From positions 12,428,201 through 12,492,200 of the forward strand of contig NC_133122.1 of the NCBI RefSeq assembly GCF_033568475.1: DNA of 64,000 bases, read 5' to 3'. This DNA comes from Henckelia pumila. Its lineage: Eukaryota > Streptophyta > Magnoliopsida > Lamiales > Gesneriaceae. A program made the position numbers and the translations under genes. The notes beneath the pieces are model-generated. The model ran no database searches and had not been told where the DNA came from. It saw only the letters and a list, made by a program, of their open reading frames with translations. Shown piece by piece: positions 12,728-24,474 of this stretch. Every line of letters starts with the position of its first letter. Position 1 is the first letter of the stretch.

Positions 12728-13927
12728 ATATATAATATATGCAGCACATAAGTGTATTTAAAACAAGGGTTTAAACAATAACTCAGGGCGCCAAGAATAT
12801 GCAGGGCTGTGCCAGATAGCTAGTCTGCGGTGCCGCTCCCATATTCTCCTATCGACTATAGCGTCTGCTCCACCGTCGTGGTCGCTCCTAGTGATAGCAA
12901 AACTAGGGTCTGAGTGTCCCCATACACGAATCCTCAGGAAGAAACGCCTCAACTGATGGAAACTGTCTAGACTCACATCGTACTGGATGCAGTCTCCGTA
13001 AAAACATGCATGTGCTAAAGCCGAAAAAACATGGTAAAAACAAGTAGCACATACTCATGCAACACATACAATATATATCATGCTGGCCATCTCAGTCAGT
13101 ACTTACGTACCTCACTACAGGCAGTTCCTAGCAGTCCCACCCTAGGTTCCAAGCCTATCATCAATTCTACAATGCAAAATACCCATGCATCATTCAATAA
13201 GCTCTAAAAGCCTTAACTAAGCTATTGCATACTCCTAAATAATTTAAGGAGACCATAGCTATACCTGCGTCCGTCGTCAGCCCACTGATGGCGACTATCC
13301 CGCAACTAGGGGCACACCCCTGCTGCAGCTCCACAGTCTCGAGCACTGCTCCGCTACACGAGAACTACTCTACTACTATGTCAGACACTGTCTGACTATA
13401 CTAAAATATGTTTCCTACTCCAACTCTAAAATAAGAGTACCCAAAGCCCTAAATAGAGCCATGTGGGCGAAGGAGAGGAACTCGGTGCGCTTTGAAATGA
13501 AGCCCTCGCACCTATATTTATAGACATCGATCGGAAGCTCCGTTCCTGATCGGAAGCTCCGAACGTGTAGATCGGAAGCTCCGTTCTCCCGATCGAAAGC
13601 TCCGTTCAATACGTGTCAATTCGGTCCACATGCAACCACACACCTGTCACCGACAACCATCGGAAGCTCCGATCGCTGATCGAACGTTCCGATCTCCCTG
13701 CTTCCGATGTGGTTCCGATTTCACCAAGATCGGAGGCTCCGATCCTGGATCGGTGATTCCGATCCCACTCGAGTCTTGGAACCCTCTAAGCCATTTTCGA
13801 GTGTCCTGGATCCATTTCTGGAGTCCATTAATCCTTTTGTAGTTTTCTTAATCATGTTTTACTTAATCCAACATGATTACTTGATTAATTACTCATTAAT
13901 CGTTAATTATGGATACGGGTCACTACA
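12728..13927 (-). repeat. Solo gypsy LTR S, right segment with TATA and palindrome array
   Basis: This segment resumes the LTR broken at 3345 and ends CACTACA at 13927, followed by target duplication gattt. The element strand has TATAAATA at 13522-13515. Immediately upstream, 13529-13765 holds eight or nine copies of gatcggaagctccgatc-like palindromes, with starts at 13529, 13548, 13570 and 13591 in one run. Together with 3019-3340 the LTR is about 1.5 kb. Confidence 0.85.
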
Positions 13928-14625
13928 GATTTTGGAGTTATGATCCGAAAGGAAAATATTCGGTGCGAGACGAGTACAAAGTTGAAACTTGGTTTTATGA
14001 ATAATCATCTTGTTGCTCAGCAGATCGGTCTAAAAGCTCGTGGTGTTTCCTCTGGGCATTATCTCTCCCTCCAAAAGTTCAAATTTTTTGGTGGGAGGTT
14101 GTTAAAAATTTAATTCCTACGGAGGCAAATTTAGAAGCTCACCATGTCCCTGTTAAAGGTTCCTGCCCGCTATGTTTTTATAGTTGTGATTCAACCAGCC
14201 ATGCTCTCTTCTCTTGCCCTATTGTTAAAGCTAGTTGGAAGGTGACAAAGTTCAGGGAAAGTCTTAAACAGGTGCAAAACATGGAAGCTATTGATGTATT
14301 TTTGTGGATGCGAGAGGCTTTAATTAAATCGGACTTTGAACTTTTTGCCTTTCATACGTGGGGAATATTGAAGGCAAGGTGTGACATATTACACAATAAA
14401 TTTGATCCTCATAAAGCTATGCAACTAGATTGGTGTGCCGGGGGTATTAAATGATTATCGAGAATCATGTCAGGCAATTAGCAATCCATTTGATCGATCC
14501 CAATGTTTGTCCGAGAAGAAGTGGCCAGCTCCCCCTCTTTCTCAGTTGCGACTCGATGTCGATGCGACATTTAATGAAAACATGAATAGCTTTGCAATCG
14601 GTGGAATACTTTGTAACCATGATAA
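13928..14625 (+). pseudogene. LINE ORF2 fragment, 3' part (zf-RVT and RNase H start)
   Basis: After the duplicated gattt the LINE frame resumes without a gap: the codon for Trp in RFWSYDPKGKYSVRD spans the old insertion site. It then reads the zinc-binding RVT domain (LPPKVQIFWWEVV, CPLCFYSCDSTSHALFSCPIVKASW) and the start of a plant-type RNase H domain (LRLDVDATFNENM, 14548-14586). Several frameshifts and stops interrupt it, and recognisable coding ends near 14625. This is the same element as 2040-3018. Confidence 0.82.
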
Positions 14626-15541
14626 TTTTTTTAAAAAAATGTGTTTTAAAATTTGTTTTCTTAAATTGATAGAAAATAATTCAAACCAATTCATTGAAAG
14701 TAAATTTTTATAATTAAATAAGAGGTGAATTGCCACAATGTATTTTTAATAGCAAAGAAACTATATGAAAATAATTTATTTCTTGATTTCACTTATATTG
14801 TTATAGTAATGATTAACTTTACAAATTCAATATGATATTTAAAAAACCAATTAAAATGTTGTGTTTAAAGAGTTCAAAAAATTTTATATTATTTTATATT
14901 TTCTTTCCAATATAGCATGCTTTTATTCATAGATTATTAAATTATAAACTTTATTTTTCATAAAATTTATGGTGATGTTATATATCTATATATTATATTA
15001 AACAAATTTTTTGTAGAAATGTAAATATTGCTTAAATATTTTAAATGATCAGTTATTTTATTGTCATAGTATACAAAAAGTTTGTAAATTCTTTCTATTA
15101 CTATATTTGTTACAATCCTTATGTAATTCATTAACTATTTCAATATGATTCATTTATCATTTTTTTTAGTATCTTACTATTATATTATCATAATCACAAC
15201 AGTTTTTTTCTATTAATTTTCCTCATCATTCTATATTTTTCAAGATAAAAAATCATTATTACCCATAAATATTAATATTAAAAATAAACATAAAAATGAT
15301 TCACTTAGAACATAATTCACAAGAGCTTTTTTTCTAATTAATTTACCTCATACTTTTACATATTTTAAGACAAAAAATAATAATGATTCATTTATAAAAT
15401 CAAAAAATAGTTTATAATAAAAAATAGGTTCTAGAAATAATGCATTAGTTTATAATTTTCTTCTCATTATTTTTTTTTAAGAATGAATTTATAAATATGA
15501 TGACAACCATTAAAATGTTGTATTAAATGGATAAAATAATG

Positions 15542-15619
<78 letters not shown>

Positions 15620-15651
15620 GCATCAATTAAATGAATGAACAACACATTGTG
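14626..15651. other. AT-rich intergenic DNA with an (ATA)n microsatellite
   Basis: No gene is seen. About 25 uninterrupted ata/taa triplets lie at 15543-15617. A diverged direct repeat of roughly 60 bp occurs at 15196-15255 and 15322-15385. The rest is AT-rich sequence without motifs I recognise. Confidence 0.6.
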
Positions 15652-16612
15652 TGACACCCTCTAATATTCTTAACTTAAAATAATAAATACTTAAATTTTC
15701 TGGCTATTTTTTTTATAATAATAATAACAATAATAATAATTATCGGGTAGGAAATAACATGACTAAATAAAAATATCAATTTAAAAATAACTGACAGACA
15801 TTCAGTAACTCAACTCAAAATATTCAAACACTACATATACAAAATAAATCCCCCATAGCATACTTAAAAATATTCTGGTAGTCAGGAAACATAACTGACA
15901 CATAATAAAATAAATATTCTGATCAATTCTAAATAACTAAAAATACATAAATTGTTATTAAAAATATTTCTTAAAAATAATTGCGAAAACAGTATGCTCA
16001 CGATTTGCACCGCCACACAACCACCGTCGCTCGCCAGACTGCACCACCTAATCTTTACTACCTGCATTTATAAAGTCTAGTGAGCCTAATGACTTAGCAA
16101 GAAATATACGGACATAACAAGAATATATAACTTTACAAAAATTTAACTCTTTACTTTAAACATCAACTTTAATTCTTTAAAACTCATAAAACTTCAAGCA
16201 TGCACACACAAGCACACAATCCTCAACACCTCTTTTAAACACTTCGCAAAAAAGACACCTCACTTTCAACTTTACACCTCAACTCATATCGAACACATCG
16301 CAAAAGAATACATCTCAACACACACCATACACATCACAAAGAATACTCCTTAACCTCATAAAAAATTATTTTTCTTGCGACCTGTTGCTCAGAAACTTTT
16401 CTCTGCTTTATAAATGGCCGCTTGATCAAGCATTATACAAGGATATCCAGGTTGGAGATGCATTATGACTCGAAGGCCTTATCCAACACTCCGTCAACCT
16501 CTAGTGGAGGGGCATCATGACTCAATGGCCTACATCCACACTCCGTCTTCCTCTTGGGAGGGGCATCATGACCAAGGAGCCTACATCTACACTCCGTCAA
16601 CCTCTTAGTTGT
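15652..16612 (-). repeat. Decayed gypsy-type LTR remnant
   Basis: It begins TGTGACACCCTC, like many Tekay/Del-type LTRs read on the opposite strand, and contains LTR-like AC-rich text with no ORF. No partner LTR or target duplication is visible, so the boundaries are tentative. A tandem repeat lies at its right end. Confidence 0.4.
16459..16610. repeat. Three tandem copies of a 51-52 bp unit
   Basis: Units anchored on catYatgac start at 16461, 16513 and 16564. Each holds a ggcctacatccacactccgtcaacctct-like core. Confidence 0.75.
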
Positions 16613-16761
16613 TGGAAAATATTGAATTAATTGTAGGAAGAAATGGATTAAAATGGGCTTGAAAGGCTTGTCCCAATTGTCGGAAAAATTGGTGAATGAA
16701 TTGGAGGGAAATGGCTTGTCCCACATTGTAACAACTCCAATATATTTTTCACTTTATATAA
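16613..16761. repeat. Short LTR-like fragment
   Basis: It begins TGTTGGAAAATATTG and holds two copies of a ggcttgtccca motif, a text common in small plant LTRs. It abuts the truncated LTR of element D at 16761/16762. Identity is uncertain. Confidence 0.3.
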
Positions 16762-17076
16762 TCGTTTCATTGCATTGTAGATATTTCACATCTGATCAAT
16801 CTACATCAAGAAACATTCATCACCTCTGCTCAAATTCCTCATTCCATCTTCAAGATAGAAACAACTTCAACTTGAGCAAATCATTCTCGGTTCAAGGTTG
16901 AATTCTCTAGTCATCACACTTCACTAGACATCTGAAATTAAAGTAATCATAAGCTCCAAATATCAGCAAACAATATACTTCAGGTTCAGCTCAAGCACTA
17001 CAACAAATGTCATTCAATTTCCATTCATTTCTCAAGATCAAAATCACTTCAAATCTTTACGAAATGAATTCTGAAT
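16762..17076 (-). repeat. Left LTR of D, first segment
   Basis: Almost identical to 39874-40187 of the right LTR. It ends with tgaat (17072-17076), the target duplication of element B. Confidence 0.9.
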
Positions 17077-18416
17077 TGTAGTGACCCTTACCCGGATCAC
17101 CTACTAAACAGAACTTATGCATGCAATTAACTTAATAAAACAGATATCAGAATAAAACTGCGGAATCCAATAACATTATACAATCCCAAGTAAAGGAATC
17201 TGTAATTATCCAATAATATACAACCAAATCGAATAGCTGTATAAACCCAAACAACAGTAATAAAACCTAGACGAAGCTCCAGCTGGCCAACCACTGACTA
17301 GCCCCTCCTGGATCCACCCTCCTCATCCAATCGCAAACCTGCCCCATGGAATAGGGTGTCTAGAAAATACAGAGTACGAGACGTGAGCATAAAATGCTCA
17401 GTGCGAGAGTATGAGTATACATGCATGCAAAGTGAACTCCCTATAGACTCGAGGTCAAGGATCAGATAACAGAGACAGACCGGGCCCTGGTATGTAGCAC
17501 GCTGTGCCGTCGCTTCAGGAGGTGGCTCCCATACCGAGATAACCGTGGAAACGCCGGACCCAAATCGATGGAAGTCCATCCACTAACAGGATAGGGTACA
17601 ACCCTACTAACAGACATCTCGAAGGAGATACAGCAAGATGCAAATGAATGCAGCATAATATCATGGCATATAAATCATGCGGTCACATAATACATGCATA
17701 CTCAGTCAGGATATCTCGAACAGTACTTTCGTACCTCAATACAGTGCAAGCTCTACCAACTCTAGGTCCACGCCTATAGTCTGCTCTACACTGCCAAATG
17801 ATACTACTATCATTAAAGTGCTCTAAAAGCCTTAACTAAGCTATTGCATACTCCTAAATATTTATAGGGAGCAAAAGCTATACCTTCGTCCGTCGTTAGC
17901 CCTTTGATGTCGATGCCTCCAGAACTTGGGCACAACTCCGCTACGACTACCGAACGCCTCGTCGACCTCCGGACCAAGCCTAAGAAGACTAGAACAGCTC
18001 CAAAAGGACTAGAAAGGAAAGGAGAACTCGGAATTGGCAAATGAAAGTGAAGTCTCGGCTTTCTATTTATAGACAACGATCGGAACTTCCGATCCTTGAT
18101 CGGAACGTCCGAACCTCGATCGGAACGTCCGATCCTGCCATCGGAGCTTCCGAAGATCCTGATCTGCCACGTGTCAAAATATCACTTGTTGACTCCGGAT
18201 AGGGGTGATCGGAGCTTCCGGTCCTGATCGGAGCTTCCGATCCAACCACACATCATGCCTGACGTAATAACATCGGTGCCTCCGATCGCTCATCGCAGCT
18301 TCCGATCCTGTTCGGAGCTTCCGATCGTGCCTTCGGAGCTTCCGATCCGTCCGATGCCTAATTCAATTAATTAGCATTAATCCTTTAATTACTCAATTAG
18401 GGCACGGGCTACTACA
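17077..18416 (-). repeat. 3' LTR of element B (1340 bp)
   Basis: It runs from TGTAGTGACCCTTACCC to GGGCTACTACA. The adjoining tctcccccacttaag (18418-18432) is the polypurine tract on the opposite strand. The LTR contains the TATA box at 18071-18064 and the palindrome array at 18078-18347. Confidence 0.93.
18064..18347 (-). promoter_or_regulatory. TATA box and ten-copy palindrome array in B 3' LTR
   Basis: TATAAATA reads at 18071-18064 on the element strand. Palindrome copies start at 18078, 18098, 18118, 18139, 18207, 18226, 18271, 18291, 18311 and 18331, so spacing within runs is 19-21 bp. Typical copies are gatcggaacttccgatc and ttcggagcttccgatc. The first copy lies 6 bp upstream of the TATA box. 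A promoter role is inferred. Confidence 0.65.
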
Positions 18417-18551
18417 TTCTCCCCCACTTAAGATATTTCGTCCTCGAAATCAGATCTTAAGTACCGAATGCAAATACAGAAATCAGAAACATTCTTTATT
18501 CAAATCAAACGTTTACAGAGTTTGCAACTGAATACAACTTAAAGAATGAAA

Positions 18552-19600
18552 TCAAAACAACTCAGGATGGTCTTTACGCATCCTGTCCTCAAGTTCCCAA
18601 GTAGCTTCTTCAGTGCCTCGGCGCTGCCACTGAACTAAAACCAAAGGAATGACTTTGTTCCGTAAAACCTTATCCTTATAATCCAGGATACGAAGAGGTT
18701 TCTCAACATAAGTCAAATCCTTGTCTACCTGAACCTCAGACCGCTGCAGAATATGAGATTCATCCGCCACATACCGTCGCAACAGAGATACGTGGAACAC
18801 GTCGTGAATGCTGGATAGATGCGGTGGCAATGCTAGTCGATAAGCCAAATCGCCAATACTCTCCAAGATCTCAAACGGACCGATAAATCTGGGAGACAAC
18901 TTGCCCTTAAGGCCAAATCTGAGAATCTTGCGGAAAGGTGACACTCTCAGAAACACTTTCTCCCCGACCTCGAACTGCAAAGGCCTACGCTTGATATTAG
19001 CATAACTGGCCTGACGATCCTGTGCAGTCTTAATCCGTTTCTTGATCTGATCAACAATGTCTATCGCCTGCTGGATAAACTCCGGTCCTTCAGCCTGTCT
19101 CTCCCCCACTTCTTCCCAGAAGAGTGGAGTACGACAACGTCGCCCATACAACGCTTCAAAAGGTGCCATCCCAATACTAGTATGATAGCTGTGTTGTAAG
19201 CGAACTCGATCAACGACAAATGATCCTGCCAGGCTGAACCAAAATCCATGACGCACGCTCTAAGCATATCCTCTAACGTACGGATAGTGCGCTCTGACTG
19301 ACCATCAGTCTCCGGATGATAGGCTGTACTCAAACTGAGAGTAGTACCCATCGCACGCTGAACACTCCCCCAGAACCTAGAAGTAAACCTGGGGTCCCGA
19401 TCGCTGACAATGCTCACAGGCACTCCATGAAGTCGAACGATCTCCTGAATGTACAACCGAGCCATGCGATCCACAGAGTACTCTCGGCTATAGGCAATGA
19501 AATGCGCTGACTTGGTGAGTCGGTCCACCACAACCCAGATAGCATCACAGTTCCTCGGGGATACCGGCAAATGGGTCACAAAGTCCATAGTGATAAACTC
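18552..19600 (-). pseudogene. Element B integrase core and chromodomain-like tail
   Basis: It continues gag-pol after the stop at 19603-19601 (TGA where Trp is expected in EWKWEH). It holds the integrase core ([36 protein letters not shown]) and then a one-base deletion near 19197, where a doubled AAC reads AACAC, shifting the frame. In the new frame it reads [19 protein letters not shown], the C-terminal integrase domain (PRFIGPFEIL) and a chromodomain-like end (VQWQRRGTEEATWELED) to the stop at 18552. Its role was insertion of element cDNA. The tail points to a Tekay/Del-type chromovirus. Confidence 0.9.
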
Positions 19601-22600
19601 TCATTTCCATTCAGGAATAGGCAGACTGTGAAGCAATCCTCCAGGTCGTCGGTGCTCTGCCTTGACCTGTTGACACACCAAACATCTCGAAACAAACTGA
19701 TAAACACTGCGTTTCATTCCCTTCCACCAGAAACGAGTACGTAGATCCTTGTACATCTTGTTGCTCCCAGGATGAATACTCAACTTAGTGCGATGTGCCT
19801 GAGATAAAATCTCCTCTCGCAACTCTTCATCCTGTGGAATCACAAGCCTACCAGACAAACACAGAAAGCCATCTGACTGATAATGAAATCCAGACGAGCT
19901 ACCCTCGTTAGCTAGACGAGCTAAACGCTGGGTCTTCGAATCAGACATCTGAGCATCTCGGATCCGCGAGTACAAGGCTGGCTCAGATAATATCGCAAAC
20001 ATCTGGATACTCTGCATACCTTTCTTATGCTTGAAGGTATAACCTGAAGTACAACAGTCACTGATCGCACTAGACATCGAACAAGTCTGAAGTGCGGATA
20101 GTTGCACCTTGCGACTCAAGGCATCAGCGGTGAGATTAGCAGCTCCCGGATGGTACTTAATCTCGCAATCATAGTCCTTAAGCAAGTCCATCCAACGTCT
20201 CTGCCTCATGTTCAACTCCGCCTGAGTGAACAAATACTTGAGACTCTTATGGTCGGTGAAGATCTCAAATTTCTCGCCATACAGATAATGACGCCAGATC
20301 TTCAAAGCGAACACAATGGCTGCTAACTCCAAATCATGGACTGGGTAGTTGTCCTCGTGAAGCTTCAGCTGTCTAGAAGCATATGCGATTACATGCCCAT
20401 TCTGAGTCAGGACACAACCTAACCCCTGAAGAGAAGCATCCGTGTAAACTACATACCCTCCAGATCCTGACGGTAATGCTAACACCGGCGCAGAAGTCAA
20501 CCGCCGTCGAAGCTCACGGAAATTCTCCTCACACTCGGAGGACCACTCAAAATCCACACCCTTGCGGGTAAGCTGCGTCAACGGTCGAGCTAGCTGAGAG
20601 AAGTTCAGAATGAAGCGACGATAATACCCTGCTAGACCCAGAAAACTACGGATCTCAGCAACTGTCGTCGGACGCGACCAATTAAGTACCGCTTCAATCT
20701 TGCTTGGATCAACAGAAATCCCCTCCCTGGATATGATATGGCCAAGAAAAACCACTCTATCCATCCAGAACTCACACTTGCTCAGCTTGGCGTACAATTG
20801 CTCATCTCGAAGAGTCTGCAGTACCAACCGCAAGTGAGAAACATGCTCTTCCGTATTACGCGAATACACCAAGATGTCGTCAATGAAAACCACGACAAAC
20901 TTGTCCAAATACTCCCTGAAGACACGGTTCATCAGATCCATGAATATAGCCGGCGCATTAGTCAAACCAAATGGCATCACTAGGAACTCGTAATGCCCAT
21001 AGCGAGTACGGAATGCAGTCTTGGCTACGTCCTGATCACGGACTCTCAACTGATGATACCCAGATCTCAAGTCAATCTTGGAGTAAATTGATGTGCCCTG
21101 CAGCTGGTCAAACAAGTCATCAACACGAGGCAACGGATACTTGTTCTTCACAGTCACTCGATTCAGCTGCCGATAGTCAATGCACAGCCGCATCGACCCA
21201 TCCTTCTTCTTTACGAAGAGAACAGGAGCTCCCCAAGGAGATACACTAGGACGAATGTACCCCTTGTCTAAAAGATCCTGTAGCTGATTCTTTAACTCAC
21301 GCATCTCTGACGGAGCCAGACGATACGGTGCTCTAGAAATAGGCGAAGTACCCGGCATCAACTCTATGACAAACTCGACTTCCCTAGCAGGAGGAAAACC
21401 CGGAATCTCATCAGGAAACACATCTGGAAATTCATCCACAACAGGAATGCTCTCTATCCCAATACTCTCAGCGGACAAATCAACTGCATAGATAAGGTAG
21501 CCTTCCCCGCCAGACTCTAGAGCTCGACAGGCTCTCAAAGCTGATACCAAAGGCATCGGGGGTCGCGCTCCCTCACCATAGAAAAACCAACTCTCACTCC
21601 CTTCCGGATGAAAGCGTACTAATCTCTGATAGCAGTCCACTGAAGCTCGATAGGTAGTCAGCACATCTATTCCCAGAATGCAATCAAAGTCGTCCATCGC
21701 CAGGACCATGAGATTCGCCAACAGAACGTTCCCTTCGAACTCTAAAGGACAACCCATCACTAGACGTTTAGCCAAAGCAGATTGGCCCGTCGGAGTAGAA
21801 ACAGACATCACTACGTCTAGTGCAATGCATGGTAACTTATGCCTCTTAACAAAACGTGCAGAAATGAAGGAATGAGATGCACCAGTGTCAATAAGTACAA
21901 GAGCAGGTATACCATAAAGCATAAATGTACCTGCGATGACTTTCTCATTCTCCTCCACAGCCTGATCATGTCTCAGGGCAAACATCTGGCCAGAAGCTCG
22001 TGGCCTCAAATGAGAACTCCCAGCAGACTGTCCCTGTGACCTCTGCTGTACGGTAGCCTGAGAACCCGATCCTGAACCAAAACCAGAACCACCTCCCCCA
22101 GACTGTGGACAATCCCTCCGGATATGACCAGTCTCTCCACAACGGAAACAAGCTCCAGAAGCTCTACGGCACTTGTCGGATGGATGGTTCTTCCCACAGT
22201 GATCACACTTGTCCTTCTTACCGAAACGGACAATACCTCCAGAACCAGAGGAAGAAGAAGATCCAGACTTCTTGAAAGTTTGGGCACGGGGACCCAAAGA
22301 ACTAGCAGGCCTCGACTGAGGGAAAGACCTGTTCCGCCGAATGCTGTCCTCTGCCTGATGACAACGGCTCACCAAACCCTCGTAGGACATGTCGTCACCA
22401 ACCGCCACACGGTCATGGATCTCAGGGTTAAGGCCCTGAAGGAACAGATTATACTTCATCTCTGAGCTATCAGCAATCTCGGGGCAATAAGATAGCAGAT
22501 CAAAGAACCTCTGCTGATACTCATCGATAGACATGGCTCCCTGTCGCAGACTCAGTAGCTCGCCTGCCTTCGACTGACGGAGTGCCGGAGGAAAATACCG

Positions 22601-22966
22601 CTTTTGGAAAGCTGTGCGAAACTCGGCCCAGGTGGCCACTCCTCTCGCCGCAACAAAAGGTGCAGAAGTAAACCTCCACCACCTGCGCGCACGCCCATCT
22701 AGAAGATAGCCAAGGGTCTCCACCTTCTGCTCCTCGGTGCATTGGAAAGTCTGAAAAGTCATCTCCATGCGATCTAACCAGTTCTCCGCATCCTCCGGGG
22801 ACTCACCTCCAACTAAGGGCTTAGGACCCATAGCTAAGAATCGACGCACAGTGAAACGCTCGTCGTCATGGTGACGATGACGCCGTTCTCGACGAGGCTC
22901 CCGGTCGGCATCACCCCAACGCCCACCAACACTGCCATGAGAACTCTGGTCGTCACAATTTGACAT
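19601..22966 (-). CDS. Element B gag-protease-RT-RNase H polyprotein (1121 aa open frame)
   Basis: It starts at [19 protein letters not shown]. Domains in order: gag ([26 protein letters not shown]), two zinc knuckles ([13 protein letters not shown] and [14 protein letters not shown]), aspartic protease ([12 protein letters not shown]), RT ([13 protein letters not shown] and FIDDILVYS, the latter near 20862-20889), RNase H ([13 protein letters not shown]), and the integrase zinc domain ([24 protein letters not shown]). It ends at a nonsense codon in place of Trp, so integrase is separated. All catalytic residues I can check are present, making this the best-preserved retroelement frame in the window. 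It would supply capsid, protease and reverse transcriptase if expressed. Confidence 0.93.
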   Translation of the reverse strand: MSNCDDQSSHGSVGGRWGDADREPRRERRHRHHDDERFTVRRFLAMGPKPLVGGESPEDAENWLDRMEMTFQTFQCTEEQKVETLGYLLDGRARRWWRFTSAPFVAARGVATWAEFRTAFQKRYFPPALRQSKAGELLSLRQGAMSIDEYQQRFFDLLSYCPEIADSSEMKYNLFLQGLNPEIHDRVAVGDDMSYEGLVSRCHQAEDSIRRNRSFPQSRPASSLGPRAQTFKKSGSSSSSGSGGIVRFGKKDKCDHCGKNHPSDKCRRASGACFRCGETGHIRRDCPQSGGGGSGFGSGSGSQATVQQRSQGQSAGSSHLRPRASGQMFALRHDQAVEENEKVIAGTFMLYGIPALVLIDTGASHSFISARFVKRHKLPCIALDVVMSVSTPTGQSALAKRLVMGCPLEFEGNVLLANLMVLAMDDFDCILGIDVLTTYRASVDCYQRLVRFHPEGSESWFFYGEGARPPMPLVSALRACRALESGGEGYLIYAVDLSAESIGIESIPVVDEFPDVFPDEIPGFPPAREVEFVIELMPGTSPISRAPYRLAPSEMRELKNQLQDLLDKGYIRPSVSPWGAPVLFVKKKDGSMRLCIDYRQLNRVTVKNKYPLPRVDDLFDQLQGTSIYSKIDLRSGYHQLRVRDQDVAKTAFRTRYGHYEFLVMPFGLTNAPAIFMDLMNRVFREYLDKFVVVFIDDILVYSRNTEEHVSHLRLVLQTLRDEQLYAKLSKCEFWMDRVVFLGHIISREGISVDPSKIEAVLNWSRPTTVAEIRSFLGLAGYYRRFILNFSQLARPLTQLTRKGVDFEWSSECEENFRELRRRLTSAPVLALPSGSGGYVVYTDASLQGLGCVLTQNGHVIAYASRQLKLHEDNYPVHDLELAAIVFALKIWRHYLYGEKFEIFTDHKSLKYLFTQAELNMRQRRWMDLLKDYDCEIKYHPGAANLTADALSRKVQLSALQTCSMSSAISDCCTSGYTFKHKKGMQSIQMFAILSEPALYSRIRDAQMSDSKTQRLARLANEGSSSGFHYQSDGFLCLSGRLVIPQDEELREEILSQAHRTKLSIHPGSNKMYKDLRTRFWWKGMKRSVYQFVSRCLVCQQVKAEHRRPGGLLHSLPIPEWK

Positions 22967-23015
22967 CTACAAAAATACCTCAAGATGAGACTAAATCCCA
23001 AGAAATCTTTTGCAT

Positions 23016-23027
23016 GCTTTGATACCA
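23016..23027 (-). promoter_or_regulatory. Primer binding site of element B
   Basis: The element strand reads TGGTATCAAAGC, an initiator-Met-tRNA primer site with one mismatch, 4 bp from the LTR start at 23032. Confidence 0.75.
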
Positions 23028-23031
23028 TAAA

Positions 23032-24362
23032 TGTAGTGACCCTTACCCGGATCACCTACTAAACAGAACTTATGCATGCAATTAACTTAATAAAACAGAT
23101 ATCAGAATAAAACTGCGGAATCCAATAACATTATACAATCCCAAGTAAAGGAATCTGTAATTATCCAATAATATACAACCAAATCGAATAGCTGTATAAA
23201 CCCAAACAACAGTAATAAAACCTAGACGAAGCTCCAGCTGGCCAACCACTAACTAGCCCCTCCTGGATCCACCCTCCTCGTCCAATCGCAAACCTGCCCC
23301 ATGGAATAGGGTGTCCAGAAAATACAGAGTACGAGACGTGAGCATAAAACGCTCAGTGCGAGAGTATGAGTATACATGCATGCAAAGTGAACTCCCTATA
23401 GACTCGAGGTCAAGGATCAGATAACAGAGACAGACCGGGCCCTGGTATGTAGCACGCTGTGCCGTCGCTTCAGGAGGTGGCTCCCATACCGAGATAACCG
23501 TGGAAACGCCGGACCCAAATCGATGGGAGTCCATCCACTAACAGGATAGGGTACAACCCTACTAACAGACATCTCGAAGGAGATACAACAAGATGCAAAT
23601 GAATGCAGCATAATATCATGGCATATAAATCATGCGGTCACATAATACATGCATACTCAGTCAGGATATCTCGAACAGTACTTTCGTACCTCAATACAGT
23701 GCAAGCTCTACCAACTCTAGGTCCACGCCTATAGTCTGCTCTACACTGCCAAATGATACTACTATCATTAAAGTGCTCTAAAAGCCTTAACTAAGCTATT
23801 GCATACTCCTAAATATTTATAGGGAGCAAAAGCTATACCTTCGTTCGTCGTTAGCCCTTTGATGTCGATGCCTCCAGAACTTGGGCACAACTCCGCTACG
23901 ACTACCGAACGCCTCGCCGACCTCCGGACCAAGCCTAAGAAGACTAGAACAGCTCCAAAAGGACTAGAAAGGAAAGGAGAACTCGGAATTGGCAAATGAA
24001 AGTGAAGTCTCGGCCTTCTATTTATAGACAACGATCGGAACTTCCGATCCTTGATCGGAACGTCCGAACTCGATCGGAACGTCCGATCCTGCCATTCCGA
24101 AGATCCTGATCTGCCACGTGTCAAAATATCACTTGTTGACTCCGGATGGGGTGATCGGAGCTTCCGGTTCTGATCGGAGCTTCCGATCCAACCACACGTC
24201 ATGCCTGACGTAACAACATCGGTGCCTCCGATCGCTCATCGGAGCTTCCGATCCTGTTCGGAGCTTCCGATCGTGCCTTCGGAGCTTCCGATCCGTCCGA
24301 TGCCTAATTCAATTAATTAGCATTAATCCTTTAATTACTCAATTAGGGCACGGGCTACTACA
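23032..24362 (-). repeat. 5' LTR of element B (1331 bp)
   Basis: It matches 17077-18416 closely. It has the TATA box at 24026-24019 and the palindrome array at 24033-24295. It lacks 7 bp (cggagct) inside one palindrome, plus single bases nearby, relative to the other LTR. Target duplication tgaat follows at 24363-24367. Confidence 0.93.
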
Positions 24363-24474
24363 TGAATTCTCAACTCGGTAACCTTCAACACTCATCTAAA
24401 ATGAAGTATTTCCAAGTTATGATTATCACTCACAACTCAAGGAATGTCTAGCTTAATCAATCTAACTTCAAAGT
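24363..24474 (-). repeat. Left LTR of D, second segment
   Basis: After duplicated tgaat it continues the D LTR (matching 40188-40294) and ends with aaagt (24470-24474), the target duplication of element C. Confidence 0.9.

Larger units (their letters stand above)
17077..24362 (-). mobile_element. Complete Ty3/gypsy chromovirus-like element B
   Basis: A 7286 bp element with LTRs 17077-18416 and 23032-24362, target duplications of tgaat (17072-17076 and 24363-24367), a purine tract next to the left LTR and a primer site next to the right LTR. gag-pol is on the minus strand in gypsy order (RT, RNase H, integrase). LTRs are nearly identical, with most length differences inside the palindrome array. 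One stop and one frameshift disable integrase; otherwise the reading frame is open for over 1100 codons. Confidence 0.95.

Noticed and set aside
1648..18347. gatcggaag text resembling a sequencing adapter
   Set aside because: The sites read gatcggaagctcc or gatcggaactt, not the adapter's gatcggaagagc, and they are conserved at the same place in separate LTRs.
18078..18347. Palindrome arrays as a CRISPR array
   Set aside because: Spacers of a few bases, imperfect repeats, location in plant LTRs and no cas genes.
20102..22465. Plus-strand ORFs across element B
   Set aside because: They are antisense shadows of the minus-strand gag-pol frame.
17298..23534. A 93-codon ORF present almost identically at 17298-17579 and 23253-23534
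   Set aside because: It is conserved only because the two LTRs of element B are copies. The similar ends in LTRs A and the partial one come from the conserved 26-bp DNA block.
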